Positions 26,252 through 33,775 of a stretch of DNA of 36,923 nt are shown piece by piece. The translations under genes and the position numbers were made by a program. The stretch's first letter is position 1; every line of letters starts with the position of its first letter. The stretch lies in the NCBI RefSeq assembly GCF_000427965.1, contig NZ_ATZA01000048.1, positions 1 through 36,923 of the forward strand, given 5' to 3'. Below the pieces are notes generated by a model. That model was not told the DNA's origin and searched no databases. It saw nothing but the letters and a program-made list of their open reading frames with translations. The DNA is from Olivibacter sitiensis DSM 17696 (GTDB lineage: Bacteria > Bacteroidota > Bacteroidia > Sphingobacteriales > Sphingobacteriaceae).

Positions 26252-26887
26252 ATGTCGAAGATTATGTTAATAGGAAGAAAAATAGTGCTGAGTACGTTTT
26301 TACTTACTCTTGGGGCAACAATGGCTATGAGCCAGACCCCGTCGCGTATACAATTGGTGACGCAAAAGTTGAATCTTGTTTTTGGGGAGAAGCAGTCTAG
26401 CTATCGGGCTACCAATGTTACTTATACAATAGAATATCCGCGCGTTTTTGATGCGGGGAACGAAAATGCTCCGATACCATTTCTCCCTGATTCTTTGGCT
26501 AGGAAAGGCGGAAAAGATGAAAGGCCCGGAAATGAGCTGATGGGGGCAAGACCTAGACCAGAGATGCCCTTTTTTCCGCTTAGGGAAAAAGAGGACGATA
26601 AGGGCATGAAGCTATACGTTAGCGTGTATGCCAACGATATCGACGATGATCTTTACAGTGCTATTGCCAGTGGTGATGGTCTGACGGGTAATGTCACTTA
26701 TATGGACAGCGGTAAGGAAAGGCAGGTTGCCTTTTCGAAGGCTAGGCTGGTAGGAGTCGATGAAAGCTACGTAGCTGGTGCGCCAGACCGTATGCTCAGT
26801 ATATGCCTGTTGATAAACCAAGGAAGTTTGAACGGACATGCCATAAGTCTCAATATGCCTAGACGTCCTGGATCACCAAAATACTAA
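26252..26887 (+). CDS. Secreted protein of unknown function
   Basis: The 211-residue protein has a typical signal peptide (MSKIMLIGRKIVLSTFLLTL, cut near AMSQ). A Pro-rich, charged middle follows (~55-105, with PIPFLPDSLARKGGKDERPG and EMPFFPLREKEDD). The C-terminal half is beta-rich (KLYVSVYANDIDDDLYSAIA, ARLVGVDESYVAG, ISLNMPRRPGSPKY). The alternating strands and the closing block loosely recall Hcp/TssD tube proteins of Bacteroidota, but no diagnostic motif is present, no secretion genes lie nearby, and a signal peptide argues against it. In-frame ATGs at 26240 and 26264 are alternatives. A strong terminator follows, separating it from the PadR cassette. I do not recognise the family. Confidence 0.7.
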   Translation: MSKIMLIGRKIVLSTFLLTLGATMAMSQTPSRIQLVTQKLNLVFGEKQSSYRATNVTYTIEYPRVFDAGNENAPIPFLPDSLARKGGKDERPGNELMGARPRPEMPFFPLREKEDDKGMKLYVSVYANDIDDDLYSAIASGDGLTGNVTYMDSGKERQVAFSKARLVGVDESYVAGAPDRMLSICLLINQGSLNGHAISLNMPRRPGSPKY

Positions 26888-26914
26888 TTATCCTTTTTCA
26901 TTAGTTTCCGTTTG

Positions 26915-26945
26915 GCCCTTTCCCGTTTTGGGAAAGGGCTTTTTT
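26915..26945 (+). terminator. Terminator between the secreted unknown and the PadR cassette
   Basis: GCCCTTTCCC (26915-26924) pairs with GGGAAAGGGC (26930-26939) around GTTTT, followed by TTTTTT. Confidence 0.93.
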
Positions 26946-26959
26946 ATGGCATAAGAAAA

Positions 26960-26988
26960 TTACATACATAAATTTCTTATGTATGTAA
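26960..26988. promoter_or_regulatory. Palindromic operator in front of padR
   Basis: TTACATACATAA (26960-26971) and TTATGTATGTAA (26977-26988) are exact complements separated by 5 nt. The site contains the ATAC/ATGTAT-type half-sites usual for PadR dimers and covers the -33 region of the padR promoter. Autorepression is the natural inference, as PadR regulators commonly repress their own operon. Confidence 0.75.
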
Positions 26989-26996
26989 ATAAATTA

Positions 26997-27004
26997 TATA
27001 TTTG
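26997..27004 (+). promoter_or_regulatory. -7 box of the PadR cassette
   Basis: TATATTTG matches TAnnTTTG and ends only 4 bp before the padR ATG. Transcription would begin at or very near the start codon, giving a leaderless or nearly leaderless message. Confidence 0.6.
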
Positions 27005-27008
27005 TCGT

Positions 27009-27347
27009 ATGAGTTCAGCAAAGTTATTGAAAGGGACCTTACAGACCATTATCCTCAAGTTGTTGGAGGATAAGGATAGGATGTATGGCTATGAAATCAC
27101 CCAAAAGGTGAAGGAATTGAGTGATGGGGAGTTTAAGTTGACGGAAGGGGCTTTATATCCGACCTTGCACAAGCTGGAGGCAGACGGGCTTTTGGAGACC
27201 AGTACGGAAATGGTGGATGGGCGCGTGCGCAAGTATTATTCGCTTTCCACCGATGGGAAGGCCGAGGTGCAACACAAGATGAGCGATGCCGCACTTTTCA
27301 TAGAAAAGCTGCAGCAGGTGCTCAACCTGAAACCGTCGATAGGATAA
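27009..27347 (+). CDS. PadR family transcriptional regulator
   Basis: The 112-residue protein has a PadR winged helix (residues ~5-85): LLKGTLQTIILKLLE, MYGYEITQKV, the recognition-helix segment LTEGALYPTLHKLEADGLLE, and the wing GRVRKYYSLSTDGK. A short C-terminal helix (~88-105) serves for dimerisation, as in small PadR-s2 proteins. The start at 27009 gives MSSAKLLKGT; the frame opens 30 bp upstream inside the operator, which argues against that start. It is the first gene of a run with four membrane proteins (next gene 33 bp away), and the palindrome 21-49 bp upstream suggests it represses the whole set. The inducer is unknown. Confidence 0.95.
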   Translation: MSSAKLLKGTLQTIILKLLEDKDRMYGYEITQKVKELSDGEFKLTEGALYPTLHKLEADGLLETSTEMVDGRVRKYYSLSTDGKAEVQHKMSDAALFIEKLQQVLNLKPSIG

Positions 27348-27380
27348 GGAAAAGAATCAAAGATAAAAATTAGGGAAGCG

Positions 27381-28040
27381 ATGTCGTTAACTTTTGACCA
27401 GCAGGCATATATCAAAGACTATGTGTACAAGGTGGTGACCTATCAGGAGACTTACGAAGAGGTGAGCGATCACCTCATCACGGCCTTGGACGGACGGCGG
27501 TTTTCTACGGAGAACGAATTGGCGGCGGCCATGTTGCAAATTATAGAAGATGATTTTGGTGGACTGCCTCAAATAATAAGTGCCGAGCGTAATTTCAGTA
27601 GGGAGTTGGCCGAGAGATGGAAGATTGTCCATGTGAGGGAGCTTAGATCTTTCCTTCGCAATGCATGGTTCTGGTGTGGTTTGGCGGTTATTTTTTTTGT
27701 GCTGTACAAAGGACTCTTGACGCATTATGACAACAAGATTGTATTGGTCCTTTATTTTCTTTTCGCGACTTTACCCTTAATGTACCAATTACCTTTTCGT
27801 CTGGCACAATGGGGTAAGAAGAAATCCATCAAAAACAGGGCTTTGGATTTAATAGGCAGCAGATTGACGTTTTCATTTTCATCGTTGCTAATTATACTAA
27901 GTTCCGACATTGGTCGGGAACTAGGTGATTTTATAAAGTATGTGTACAGTTTTGTGCTTTTTTTTCTGATTGTGTGCTGTACATTGATTGTAAGGTTGAT
28001 ACATAAGAAAATGAAGCCGATGCGCTTGGCAAGTAAATGA
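27381..28040 (+). CDS. HAAS-like domain membrane protein 1 of the PadR cassette
   Basis: The 219-residue protein has an N-terminal helical domain (~1-75) and a C-terminal set of about four membrane helices (~93-205). The domain reads QAYIKDYVYKVVTYQETYEE, then SDHLITAL with Asp30-His31, a Glu/Ala helix (ENELAAAMLQII), and EDDFGG at 56-61. This pattern resembles the HAAS (HTH-associated alpha-helical signalling) domains commonly encoded beside PadR genes, which relay a membrane or stress signal to the regulator. Residues 1-70 align without gaps with the next gene, indicating tandem duplication. Function is inferred from context. Confidence 0.75.
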   Translation: MSLTFDQQAYIKDYVYKVVTYQETYEEVSDHLITALDGRRFSTENELAAAMLQIIEDDFGGLPQIISAERNFSRELAERWKIVHVRELRSFLRNAWFWCGLAVIFFVLYKGLLTHYDNKIVLVLYFLFATLPLMYQLPFRLAQWGKKKSIKNRALDLIGSRLTFSFSSLLIILSSDIGRELGDFIKYVYSFVLFFLIVCCTLIVRLIHKKMKPMRLASK

Positions 28041-28068
28041 TTGGAGTATTCAGACATAAGTAACAGAC

Positions 28069-28731
28069 ATGGCATTGACTAAAGAACAAGAGATTTACAT
28101 CAAGAATTACGTGAACTTGATGGTCGACTACCGGGAGACCTATGAAGAGTTGAGCGATCATTTGATCAGTGCATTGGAAAATTCGGATTTTCGTGATGAG
28201 GGTGAGTTGCGGGAAGCTCTTACGGTGGTGATGGATGAAGACTTTGGTGGGGCTTACGAAATAGTAATGCAGGAAAGGGAGCGGTCTAAGCTCTTGGTAT
28301 CCAAGTTGGGTAAGGAACACTTTAAGGGATTCCTCGTGAGCCTTTCGCGACCATGGATTTGGTTGGTGCTTGTCGCCACATTTTTTGCGAGCCAACGAAT
28401 GGCTGTTTCTATCAGTTCTGTGCAGTTATACAAGAGTTGTCTGGCGATTATGATACTGCCTACATTGGTCTTTGGACTGTACAAATTCGTGACGATAAAG
28501 GGGAAGAAATCCATAAAGGAAAAGGCGGTGTTCAATATGGCGTTTTTGATGTTGAGCATGAACCAAATGGTCGTACTTTTTTTCAATGAGGTGTTAATTG
28601 ATTTTTCGGAAGGTAACAAAGTATTTGTCCTGCTTCTACCAGTTGTGTTGATCTATGCCTATAGCATTAGTATTATCAGCTTTATGAACAAGGAGATACA
28701 GGTCATCAAACATTTGGTCAAGCTAGCATAG
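28069..28731 (+). CDS. HAAS-like domain membrane protein 2 of the PadR cassette
   Basis: The 220-residue protein is the closest paralogue of the preceding one: EIYIKNYVNLMVDYRETYEE, SDHLISALE (Asp30-His31) and DEDFGG (56-61) align column by column. Membrane helices follow at ~92-110, 122-140, 155-175 and 185-205. The intergenic gap is only 28 bp, so it is cotranscribed. The hydrophobic part is far less alike than the N-terminal domain, which suggests that the domain, not the membrane part, carries the conserved function. There is no signal peptide or enzymatic motif. Confidence 0.75.
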   Translation: MALTKEQEIYIKNYVNLMVDYRETYEELSDHLISALENSDFRDEGELREALTVVMDEDFGGAYEIVMQERERSKLLVSKLGKEHFKGFLVSLSRPWIWLVLVATFFASQRMAVSISSVQLYKSCLAIMILPTLVFGLYKFVTIKGKKSIKEKAVFNMAFLMLSMNQMVVLFFNEVLIDFSEGNKVFVLLLPVVLIYAYSISIISFMNKEIQVIKHLVKLA

Positions 28732-28740
28732 CTTTTTAAG

Positions 28741-29451
28741 ATGGAACTACTACTACCATACGAGATAGATTGGGTAAAGCACAGGCTACGTATTTATCAT
28801 ATTAAATATGATGAGGTATACCATGAAATCTATGACCATATGCTGTCTGCCATGGAGTATAAGCGACAACACGGAGATAGCAGGGAAATATTGAGCCTTT
28901 TTCAGGAGGTGATGGATGAGGACATCGGTAGTCACCAAGGCATTGCGAAGATGCAATCCGATATGGAGACATCGGTAAACAGATACCTTTCACGCGCTGT
29001 TAAAAGATTTTTTTTGGAGGGATTCAGAGGCCGTCAAGCCTTATGGACATTGATGCTGTTTGCCGCTATCTATGCTTGCTCGCAGGTGGTGGTAGCACAG
29101 AAAGCATTCTTTTTGATTTCCTTAGGAGCCGTGCTTTTTGGACCAGTAGTACATGTAATAATAAAGTCGTGGCGGCGTCTTTACCGACTTGGTGACAGGC
29201 GAAAGCCTTCTTTGGTCGTGTCTAGCATGTTGAACTTGTCCAACTTTCTTATCCCATGGTTTATGGTCTTTGTATTAAACCTGTCCATGCTGCTTTCGCT
29301 TTTTTCGAAAGAGGAAGTCTCCAGGGATGCCGTACTGGTGTTTCTAGGGCCAGCAGGGCTATCTTTGTTGCTCACACTGGCCATTGTTTACTGGCAGGGT
29401 TTTGCCAAGACGTTGAATACGGATTATAAGAGGATGTTGCAAACCGATTAA
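28741..29451 (+). CDS. HAAS-like domain membrane protein 3 of the PadR cassette
   Basis: The 236-residue protein keeps the same layout in a diverged form. The N-terminal segment is HRLRIYHIKYDEVYHEI then YDHMLSAMEY (Asp32-His33), with DEDIGS at 59-64 replacing the DEDFGG motif. About four membrane helices follow (~97-115, 118-138, 163-185, 200-220). It starts 9 bp after the previous gene, indicating translational coupling. The Asp-His pair and the Asp-x-Gly motif are kept while most surrounding residues differ, which supports their importance. I do not recognise an enzymatic motif. Confidence 0.72.
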   Translation: MELLLPYEIDWVKHRLRIYHIKYDEVYHEIYDHMLSAMEYKRQHGDSREILSLFQEVMDEDIGSHQGIAKMQSDMETSVNRYLSRAVKRFFLEGFRGRQALWTLMLFAAIYACSQVVVAQKAFFLISLGAVLFGPVVHVIIKSWRRLYRLGDRRKPSLVVSSMLNLSNFLIPWFMVFVLNLSMLLSLFSKEEVSRDAVLVFLGPAGLSLLLTLAIVYWQGFAKTLNTDYKRMLQTD

Positions 29452-29540
29452 ATTTCTTGTATGGAAAATTCTGGACACAGCCACGCTCATGGCCGTTATC
29501 AAAACGAGCCGTATAGATTATGAACAATTGGTAAAACAGC

Positions 29541-30239
29541 ATGAGGAAATTGACCGCACATCAAATTGAGGAGTTAAAGAGTTTCATCTCCAAGCGGGGC
29601 TTCGTCTATACCGATGTACAGTTGGAGATATTGGATCACTTTGCCTGCAAGGTAGAAGAAAAGATGAATCTAAATACTAATTTGGGTTTTGAGGATGCGA
29701 TGACTGCTGCTCATCGTGATTTTGGTGTTATGGGCTTTGCACCTATAGAAGACGCCATAGGCAAAGATATCACTAATAGGTTGAAGCGCGAGGCGAGACA
29801 GGTTCTTAAGCATTGGTTTACTAGTGCTCGTGTACTTTTGGTTCTGTTCTTTTTGTTCTTGTCAAGCAAATTTTATTTGCTTATAGCCAAGCCTACATTG
29901 TGCTTGGTCATGTTGTTCGCGGCATATTTGTGCTGCTTGATCTATTTCTTGATTTCCATCTATAGAGACCAATATCGCTTCAAAAATATGTTAGCCTATA
30001 GAGTGGCTGGGAGCTTTATAGGCGCCATGGCTGCCTGGCCTATTTTCTTGCTGAATTGCTATCAAATGATTGGGCGTGCATCTTGGTCGGACAACCCGCT
30101 GATGGCGCTGCTTTTTGCAATACTGCTCATCATCCAAGTGTTGTTTTTTGTCGTTATGTGGCGTTTTTATAGAGAGACTAAGGCACGGTGTGATGAACTT
30201 GGGCGCATTTATGGGACAAGTCAGGCCACGCAGCGATAG
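29541..30239 (+). CDS. HAAS-like domain membrane protein 4 of the PadR cassette
   Basis: The 232-residue protein is the most divergent member. Its N-terminal domain has ELKSFISKRGFVYTDVQLEI then LDHFACKVEEKM (Asp32-His33) and HRDFGVMG near 58-65, followed by four membrane helices (~97-115, 118-140, 150-170, 185-205). It is separated from gene 3 by 89 bp, more than the other gaps, but no terminator lies between. The stop is 7 bp from the end of the convergent gene. The gene belongs to the cassette by homology and position. An independent promoter in the gap cannot be excluded. Confidence 0.7.
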   Translation: MRKLTAHQIEELKSFISKRGFVYTDVQLEILDHFACKVEEKMNLNTNLGFEDAMTAAHRDFGVMGFAPIEDAIGKDITNRLKREARQVLKHWFTSARVLLVLFFLFLSSKFYLLIAKPTLCLVMLFAAYLCCLIYFLISIYRDQYRFKNMLAYRVAGSFIGAMAAWPIFLLNCYQMIGRASWSDNPLMALLFAILLIIQVLFFVVMWRFYRETKARCDELGRIYGTSQATQR

Positions 30240-30246
30240 TATTTCC

Positions 30247-30846
30247 TTAAAACAGCACGCCAAACTTGATGAATAAGCGTTTGAAGGTAATTCGGTCTTC
30301 CTGCATGCTACTCACGCCCTCTGGCAGTGCTGCCGAAGTACCAGAAGCTGCAAATTCCGTAAAGCGTAATGCTTCATAAATGGTGGCCCTTTGCAATTTG
30401 TAGCCCAAGCTTAAGGTGAAGGTATCCCTGCCTTTTTGTTTGAAGCCCAATCCAAAAGCTGGGTTAAACATGAAGCCACCTTTGTACCATTCTTCCACCG
30501 TATTCTTCTGTAACCAAGAAAATCCATGTCCCACATCTACGGATAAATAAGGATAGGTTTTGTCGTCGTTCAAGGCCAATCTGGCGCCGAAAGCAACAGG
30601 CAATAGAGTGAGCTCCGGATAGGAGTCTACCGAAATACTAACGCCAAAAAAGCCAACCCTGTTCAAGTGAATACCATGGAAGCTTTGGAAGGTGAAGCCC
30701 GAACTACTGGTCACCGACTTATTGCCCATCAGCATGCCCATTTCCGTGTGATGGCTATAGCCTATCGACTGTGCTTGGCAGGTAGCAAACCAACAAAGCC
30801 AACAGCATGAAGCGTTGAATATTAATAAGATGCTCGCTTTGCGCAT
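30247..30846 (-). CDS. Outer-membrane beta-barrel-like protein
   Basis: The 199-residue protein has a signal peptide (~1-25, ending CQAQ). The mature part is dominated by short alternating strands rich in Tyr/Phe/Gly (GFTFQSFHGIHLNRVGFFGV, YLSVDVGHGFSW, FTLSLGYKLQ) and ends in the Phe typical of barrel proteins (FIKFGVLF). A small eight-strand barrel is plausible. It lies 3 bp downstream of the LVIVD lipoprotein gene, so the two are coupled. I do not recognise a precise family. It is convergent with the PadR cassette, with no terminator in the 7-bp gap. Confidence 0.65.
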   Translation of the reverse strand: MRKASILLIFNASCCWLCWFATCQAQSIGYSHHTEMGMLMGNKSVTSSSGFTFQSFHGIHLNRVGFFGVSISVDSYPELTLLPVAFGARLALNDDKTYPYLSVDVGHGFSWLQKNTVEEWYKGGFMFNPAFGLGFKQKGRDTFTLSLGYKLQRATIYEALRFTEFAASGTSAALPEGVSSMQEDRITFKRLFIKFGVLF

Positions 30847-30849
30847 AGA

Positions 30850-32121
30850 CTATCCGTTGCCGATGGAAATGGTGCTTAACTTTTTTAAGTTGCCTGAACT
30901 TTTATAGTCGTATTGCGATACGCCGTCGGAACCCACTACAATAAGCGATTTGCCCGTTGGTATAACGTCGTATGACTTCTGGTTTTGCAGAAACTCCAAT
31001 TGATTTTTGTCTATGTTCAACACATCGGCGGCATTGAAGTATTTTAGTCCATATTGTCCTTCGCAAATGAAGAGCCTATTGCCATCCAGGCCAAGTCCAT
31101 GCGGGTTGCGCATCTCATAGCTCTTGAGCAACACTGGATTTGAAAGATCTTCTATGTTTAATATTTCCAATCGATCAACTCCCTGCTGGCAGAAATTGCC
31201 GCTACGAAGGGTCACGAAAGCATGCTTGTCGTTGACCACCACGGGGTCGCAGGCTGTGAAATGCTGATAGACAGACTTTCTCACCGGAGCAGATGGCGTA
31301 CTTGCATCATAGATATGCATGCCCGTAGTGGAACCGATGAAAAGATTGTCCTTATAGGGGAAAATGGTCTCGATACCCCAGCCCAACGAGATATCGCTTA
31401 CGAAGCTGGGGGAGCGAGGTTGTGATACATCGAACAGGCGTAGGCTGCTTTGGTCAACGGCATAGAGGTGACTTTTCAATAATGTGAAGCGCGCCATGGA
31501 GCCCCCTTGTCCATAGGTTTGGCCGCCAGCTGTCCATCCGCCTCCTCCAGAAAAATTAGCAGCAGCATCGTTGAACGCAATCAACCTGGGATCACTTTGT
31601 GGGACGGTGTAAGATACGATAGAATCCTTGTAGGTGACAAGCATGCTTTTCTCGGTATTGATAAACATGTGTGGGAATACATCCTCTACTCTTTTTACCA
31701 GTTGGATGTTGTCTATGTCACTGATGTCGAAGGCCAATAGATCAACGTAACTGTCTGCGTATAGTATGTTGGTGTTTACTGCCATATCCACGGAACCGGG
31801 GATCTTCAAGAAATGAATCTTCTTGGGAGAGGAAGGATTTTGATTGTCAAAAACGTGAATGCCCTCATTGGGCTCACTGATAAAAAGGTAGTCGCCATAG
31901 ACATATATCTTACCCGTAGCAGCAATTGCCTTGGGCGATGTAAGACCGACTTGCATGGCTCTGACTTCGGAAGTTTTTAGATATACCGGTACTTGAGTAA
32001 TGTAAGTATAGGTACTTTCTACCTTGTCGTTGCACGACAAAAAAGTTGAAAAAATCAATAGGGAAAAAATAGCCCAGCGAGCACGGCTTCCATGACGTAG
32101 CTGTTTAGATTGACGAATCAT
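30850..32121 (-). CDS. LVIVD repeat-containing lipoprotein
   Basis: The 423-residue lipoprotein has a signal peptide with lipobox FSTFLSC (Cys30). The rest is made of LVIVD-type beta-propeller-like repeats, for example KIYVYGDYLFISEPNEGIHV, NILYADSYVDLLAFDISDI, SHLYAVDQSSLRLFDVSQPR, and LFIGSTTGMHIYDASTPSAP. Each strand pattern is [LI]-x-[VA]-[FY]-D-[IV]-S-x-x-x-x-P. Such proteins are surface or periplasmic with unknown ligands, common in Bacteroidota. It is the upstream partner of the beta-barrel-like gene (3-bp gap), so the lipoprotein may sit on or plug the barrel. I see no enzymatic motif and no clear promoter. Confidence 0.85.
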   Translation of the reverse strand: MIRQSKQLRHGSRARWAIFSLLIFSTFLSCNDKVESTYTYITQVPVYLKTSEVRAMQVGLTSPKAIAATGKIYVYGDYLFISEPNEGIHVFDNQNPSSPKKIHFLKIPGSVDMAVNTNILYADSYVDLLAFDISDIDNIQLVKRVEDVFPHMFINTEKSMLVTYKDSIVSYTVPQSDPRLIAFNDAAANFSGGGGWTAGGQTYGQGGSMARFTLLKSHLYAVDQSSLRLFDVSQPRSPSFVSDISLGWGIETIFPYKDNLFIGSTTGMHIYDASTPSAPVRKSVYQHFTACDPVVVNDKHAFVTLRSGNFCQQGVDRLEILNIEDLSNPVLLKSYEMRNPHGLGLDGNRLFICEGQYGLKYFNAADVLNIDKNQLEFLQNQKSYDVIPTGKSLIVVGSDGVSQYDYKSSGNLKKLSTISIGNG

Positions 32122-32165
32122 AATTTAACGTTTGAGATTAATGGATAAAACCAACCAACCTTACT

Positions 32166-32204
32166 TGGGGAATTTATTCTTATGTGTGTTTATTCAATTC
32201 CCCA
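32166..32204. repeat. 9-bp inverted repeat upstream of the LVIVD gene
   Basis: TGGGGAATT (32166-32174) and AATTCCCCA (32196-32204) are complementary across 21 nt in the 145-bp gap after the hydrolase gene. This could be an operator or a weak terminator. Confidence 0.35.
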
Positions 32205-32266
32205 TCCTTCTCACGTGTAATTAAACGTGACTGATCATCAATGTGCTACAGTTTTTTTAAAAGAAA

Positions 32267-33535
32267 TTATAAGCCCTTAATAAATTTCACAATTCCCTCT
32301 ACAAGGCCCCGGTCTATAGGTAGATTGGGGTTGGTATACGTGTCCAGATTTTCTTTTCTGTCTATAGGAGCCTCTTTTAAGACATGATTCAATCCCTCGA
32401 CCAAGAGCAATTGGGCGTTTGGTGCGGCAGCCTTTAGCTTTTCGGCATTGTCCGTAGGTACTTGTAGATCCGTGGTACCACCTATGATGAGTGTGGGCAG
32501 TTTTACTTTTTTGATTTCCTCTGCAGGGTTGACCTTAAAAGAAGTGATCAAAAAAGGCTGTATGGAAGGTGCAAAAAGGGCGTTCAGCTCTTGTGGTACA
32601 TCATCCACTCTTTGTGACTGTTTTAGCTTGGTTAGGATAGGTTCGACTTGTTTAGCCAGTTCGGGTTGCGATATTAGTTGTTTTTCAATAATATCACTCA
32701 GGTTTTCGCCTGCGCCGCAAAGAGAGATGAAGGCATATGGCGTCGTCTTTTGGACAGCTACCATACCGATGGTTGATCCCTCGCTATGGCCAATCACGAT
32801 AATTTTTCCAAACTCCGGTTTGCTTTTGAAGAATTGTATAATGTATGCGGCATCATCTACAAAATCATCGAAAACCAGTTCCTTGGTACTGGCATTGAAA
32901 TTGGAGCTTTGTCCTACCAGCCGTTTGTCGTACCGATAGCTCGCAATGCCTGCTTCCGAGAGTGCTTGGGCCAAGAGCAAATAGGGACTGGCACTTACAC
33001 CGTATGGATTGTTGCCGTTTCTGTCGGTTGGCCCACTGCCCGCTATGATGATAACTAGAGGCATTGCTTGTTTAGCTTGCTTTGGCAAGATAAGGCTACC
33101 GCTTATTACGCCATCGTTTACCCTGATGTTGATTTCCTCTTCTCCGTTTGCTAAGTTACCGCTTCTAGCTTTGGGCGAGCCCTGGATGAAAAAACCTTGG
33201 ATTAGGCCTTTTTCGTCAAAAGAAAAACTCATGGGTACTTCATATTGCTCGAATATTGCCGATAACAACAGTGGATTTTCGGATGAAGGATCGGCTGGAC
33301 CAATATGTTCATATTTGCCAAACTGTCCATTGAGCTGTTCCCATAGTTCAGCCATTTTTACTTCGGTTACGGCTGTTTGGAAATTGGCACTGCAATATTG
33401 TTTCAAAGCTTCGGCATACTCGTTTTTTTGCAAGTGCCCCAAGAACGAGGTGACTGTTTGCAGTCGGTCTTGACATTGCGCAATGAAACTACAGAGGAAT
33501 AAGCACGCGGTGATAAGAGGAGATTTAAGTGTCAT
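32267..33535 (-). CDS. Secreted alpha/beta hydrolase with N-terminal DUF3887 domain
   Basis: The 422-residue protein has a signal peptide (~1-21) and a DUF3887-type domain (~25-115, FLGHLQKNEYAEALKQYCSA). The alpha/beta hydrolase domain (~140-420) shows the oxyanion block IIIAGSGPTDRNGN and the nucleophile elbow GHSEGS with Ser251. The catalytic Asp is Asp356 in GGTTDLQVP and the His is His384 in GLNHVLK. The fold is of the S9/dienelactone hydrolase type, so it probably hydrolyses an ester or peptide-like substrate in the periplasm. The substrate is not identifiable. It is monocistronic, with a -7 box at 33578-33585. Confidence 0.9.
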   Translation of the reverse strand: MTLKSPLITACLFLCSFIAQCQDRLQTVTSFLGHLQKNEYAEALKQYCSANFQTAVTEVKMAELWEQLNGQFGKYEHIGPADPSSENPLLLSAIFEQYEVPMSFSFDEKGLIQGFFIQGSPKARSGNLANGEEEINIRVNDGVISGSLILPKQAKQAMPLVIIIAGSGPTDRNGNNPYGVSASPYLLLAQALSEAGIASYRYDKRLVGQSSNFNASTKELVFDDFVDDAAYIIQFFKSKPEFGKIIVIGHSEGSTIGMVAVQKTTPYAFISLCGAGENLSDIIEKQLISQPELAKQVEPILTKLKQSQRVDDVPQELNALFAPSIQPFLITSFKVNPAEEIKKVKLPTLIIGGTTDLQVPTDNAEKLKAAAPNAQLLLVEGLNHVLKEAPIDRKENLDTYTNPNLPIDRGLVEGIVKFIKGL

Positions 33536-33577
33536 GTTGCAGTACTGTTTTTTGTTTTGATGTTGTTAGTGACGAAA

Positions 33578-33585
33578 CAAAGATA
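33578..33585 (-). promoter_or_regulatory. -7 box of the DUF3887 hydrolase gene
   Basis: TATCTTTG on the minus strand matches TAnnTTTG and lies 43 bp upstream of the start codon. The -33 element is not obvious. Confidence 0.5.
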
Positions 33586-33775
33586 TGGTGATTTTGTTCT
33601 AGCAGATCAGTTTCCATAAGCTAGCCATCGCTTTTGACAGCGGGAGCAAAATGGACTCCAGACACTTTGCTAAACCCTAAAAGAGAGGGGTTAAGAGGGG
33701 TTTTGTTGAAAATTGTCCTGTAGTGAAATACGACGTATATCTGATTTTTTAGAGCTGTATGGGTAAACCGAAGGC

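Noticed and set aside
26194-26400. 68-codon frame overlapping the start of the secreted unknown
   Set aside because: It overlaps the signal-peptide-coding frame in another reading frame and has no family resemblance.
26252-26887. Type VI secretion Hcp/TssD tube protein
   Set aside because: The similarity is only to the general strand pattern, and a signal peptide and lack of secretion neighbours argue against it.
29461-29523. 20-codon frame MENSGHSHAHGRYQNEPYRL
   Set aside because: It is too short and isolated to support as a gene. It is mentioned only as part of the unusual gap.
33671-33705. Possible hairpin with AAACCC and GGGTTT near the end of the XRE gene
   Set aside because: The arms are short and the intervening G-rich direct repeats give no clear stem, so a terminator is not supported.
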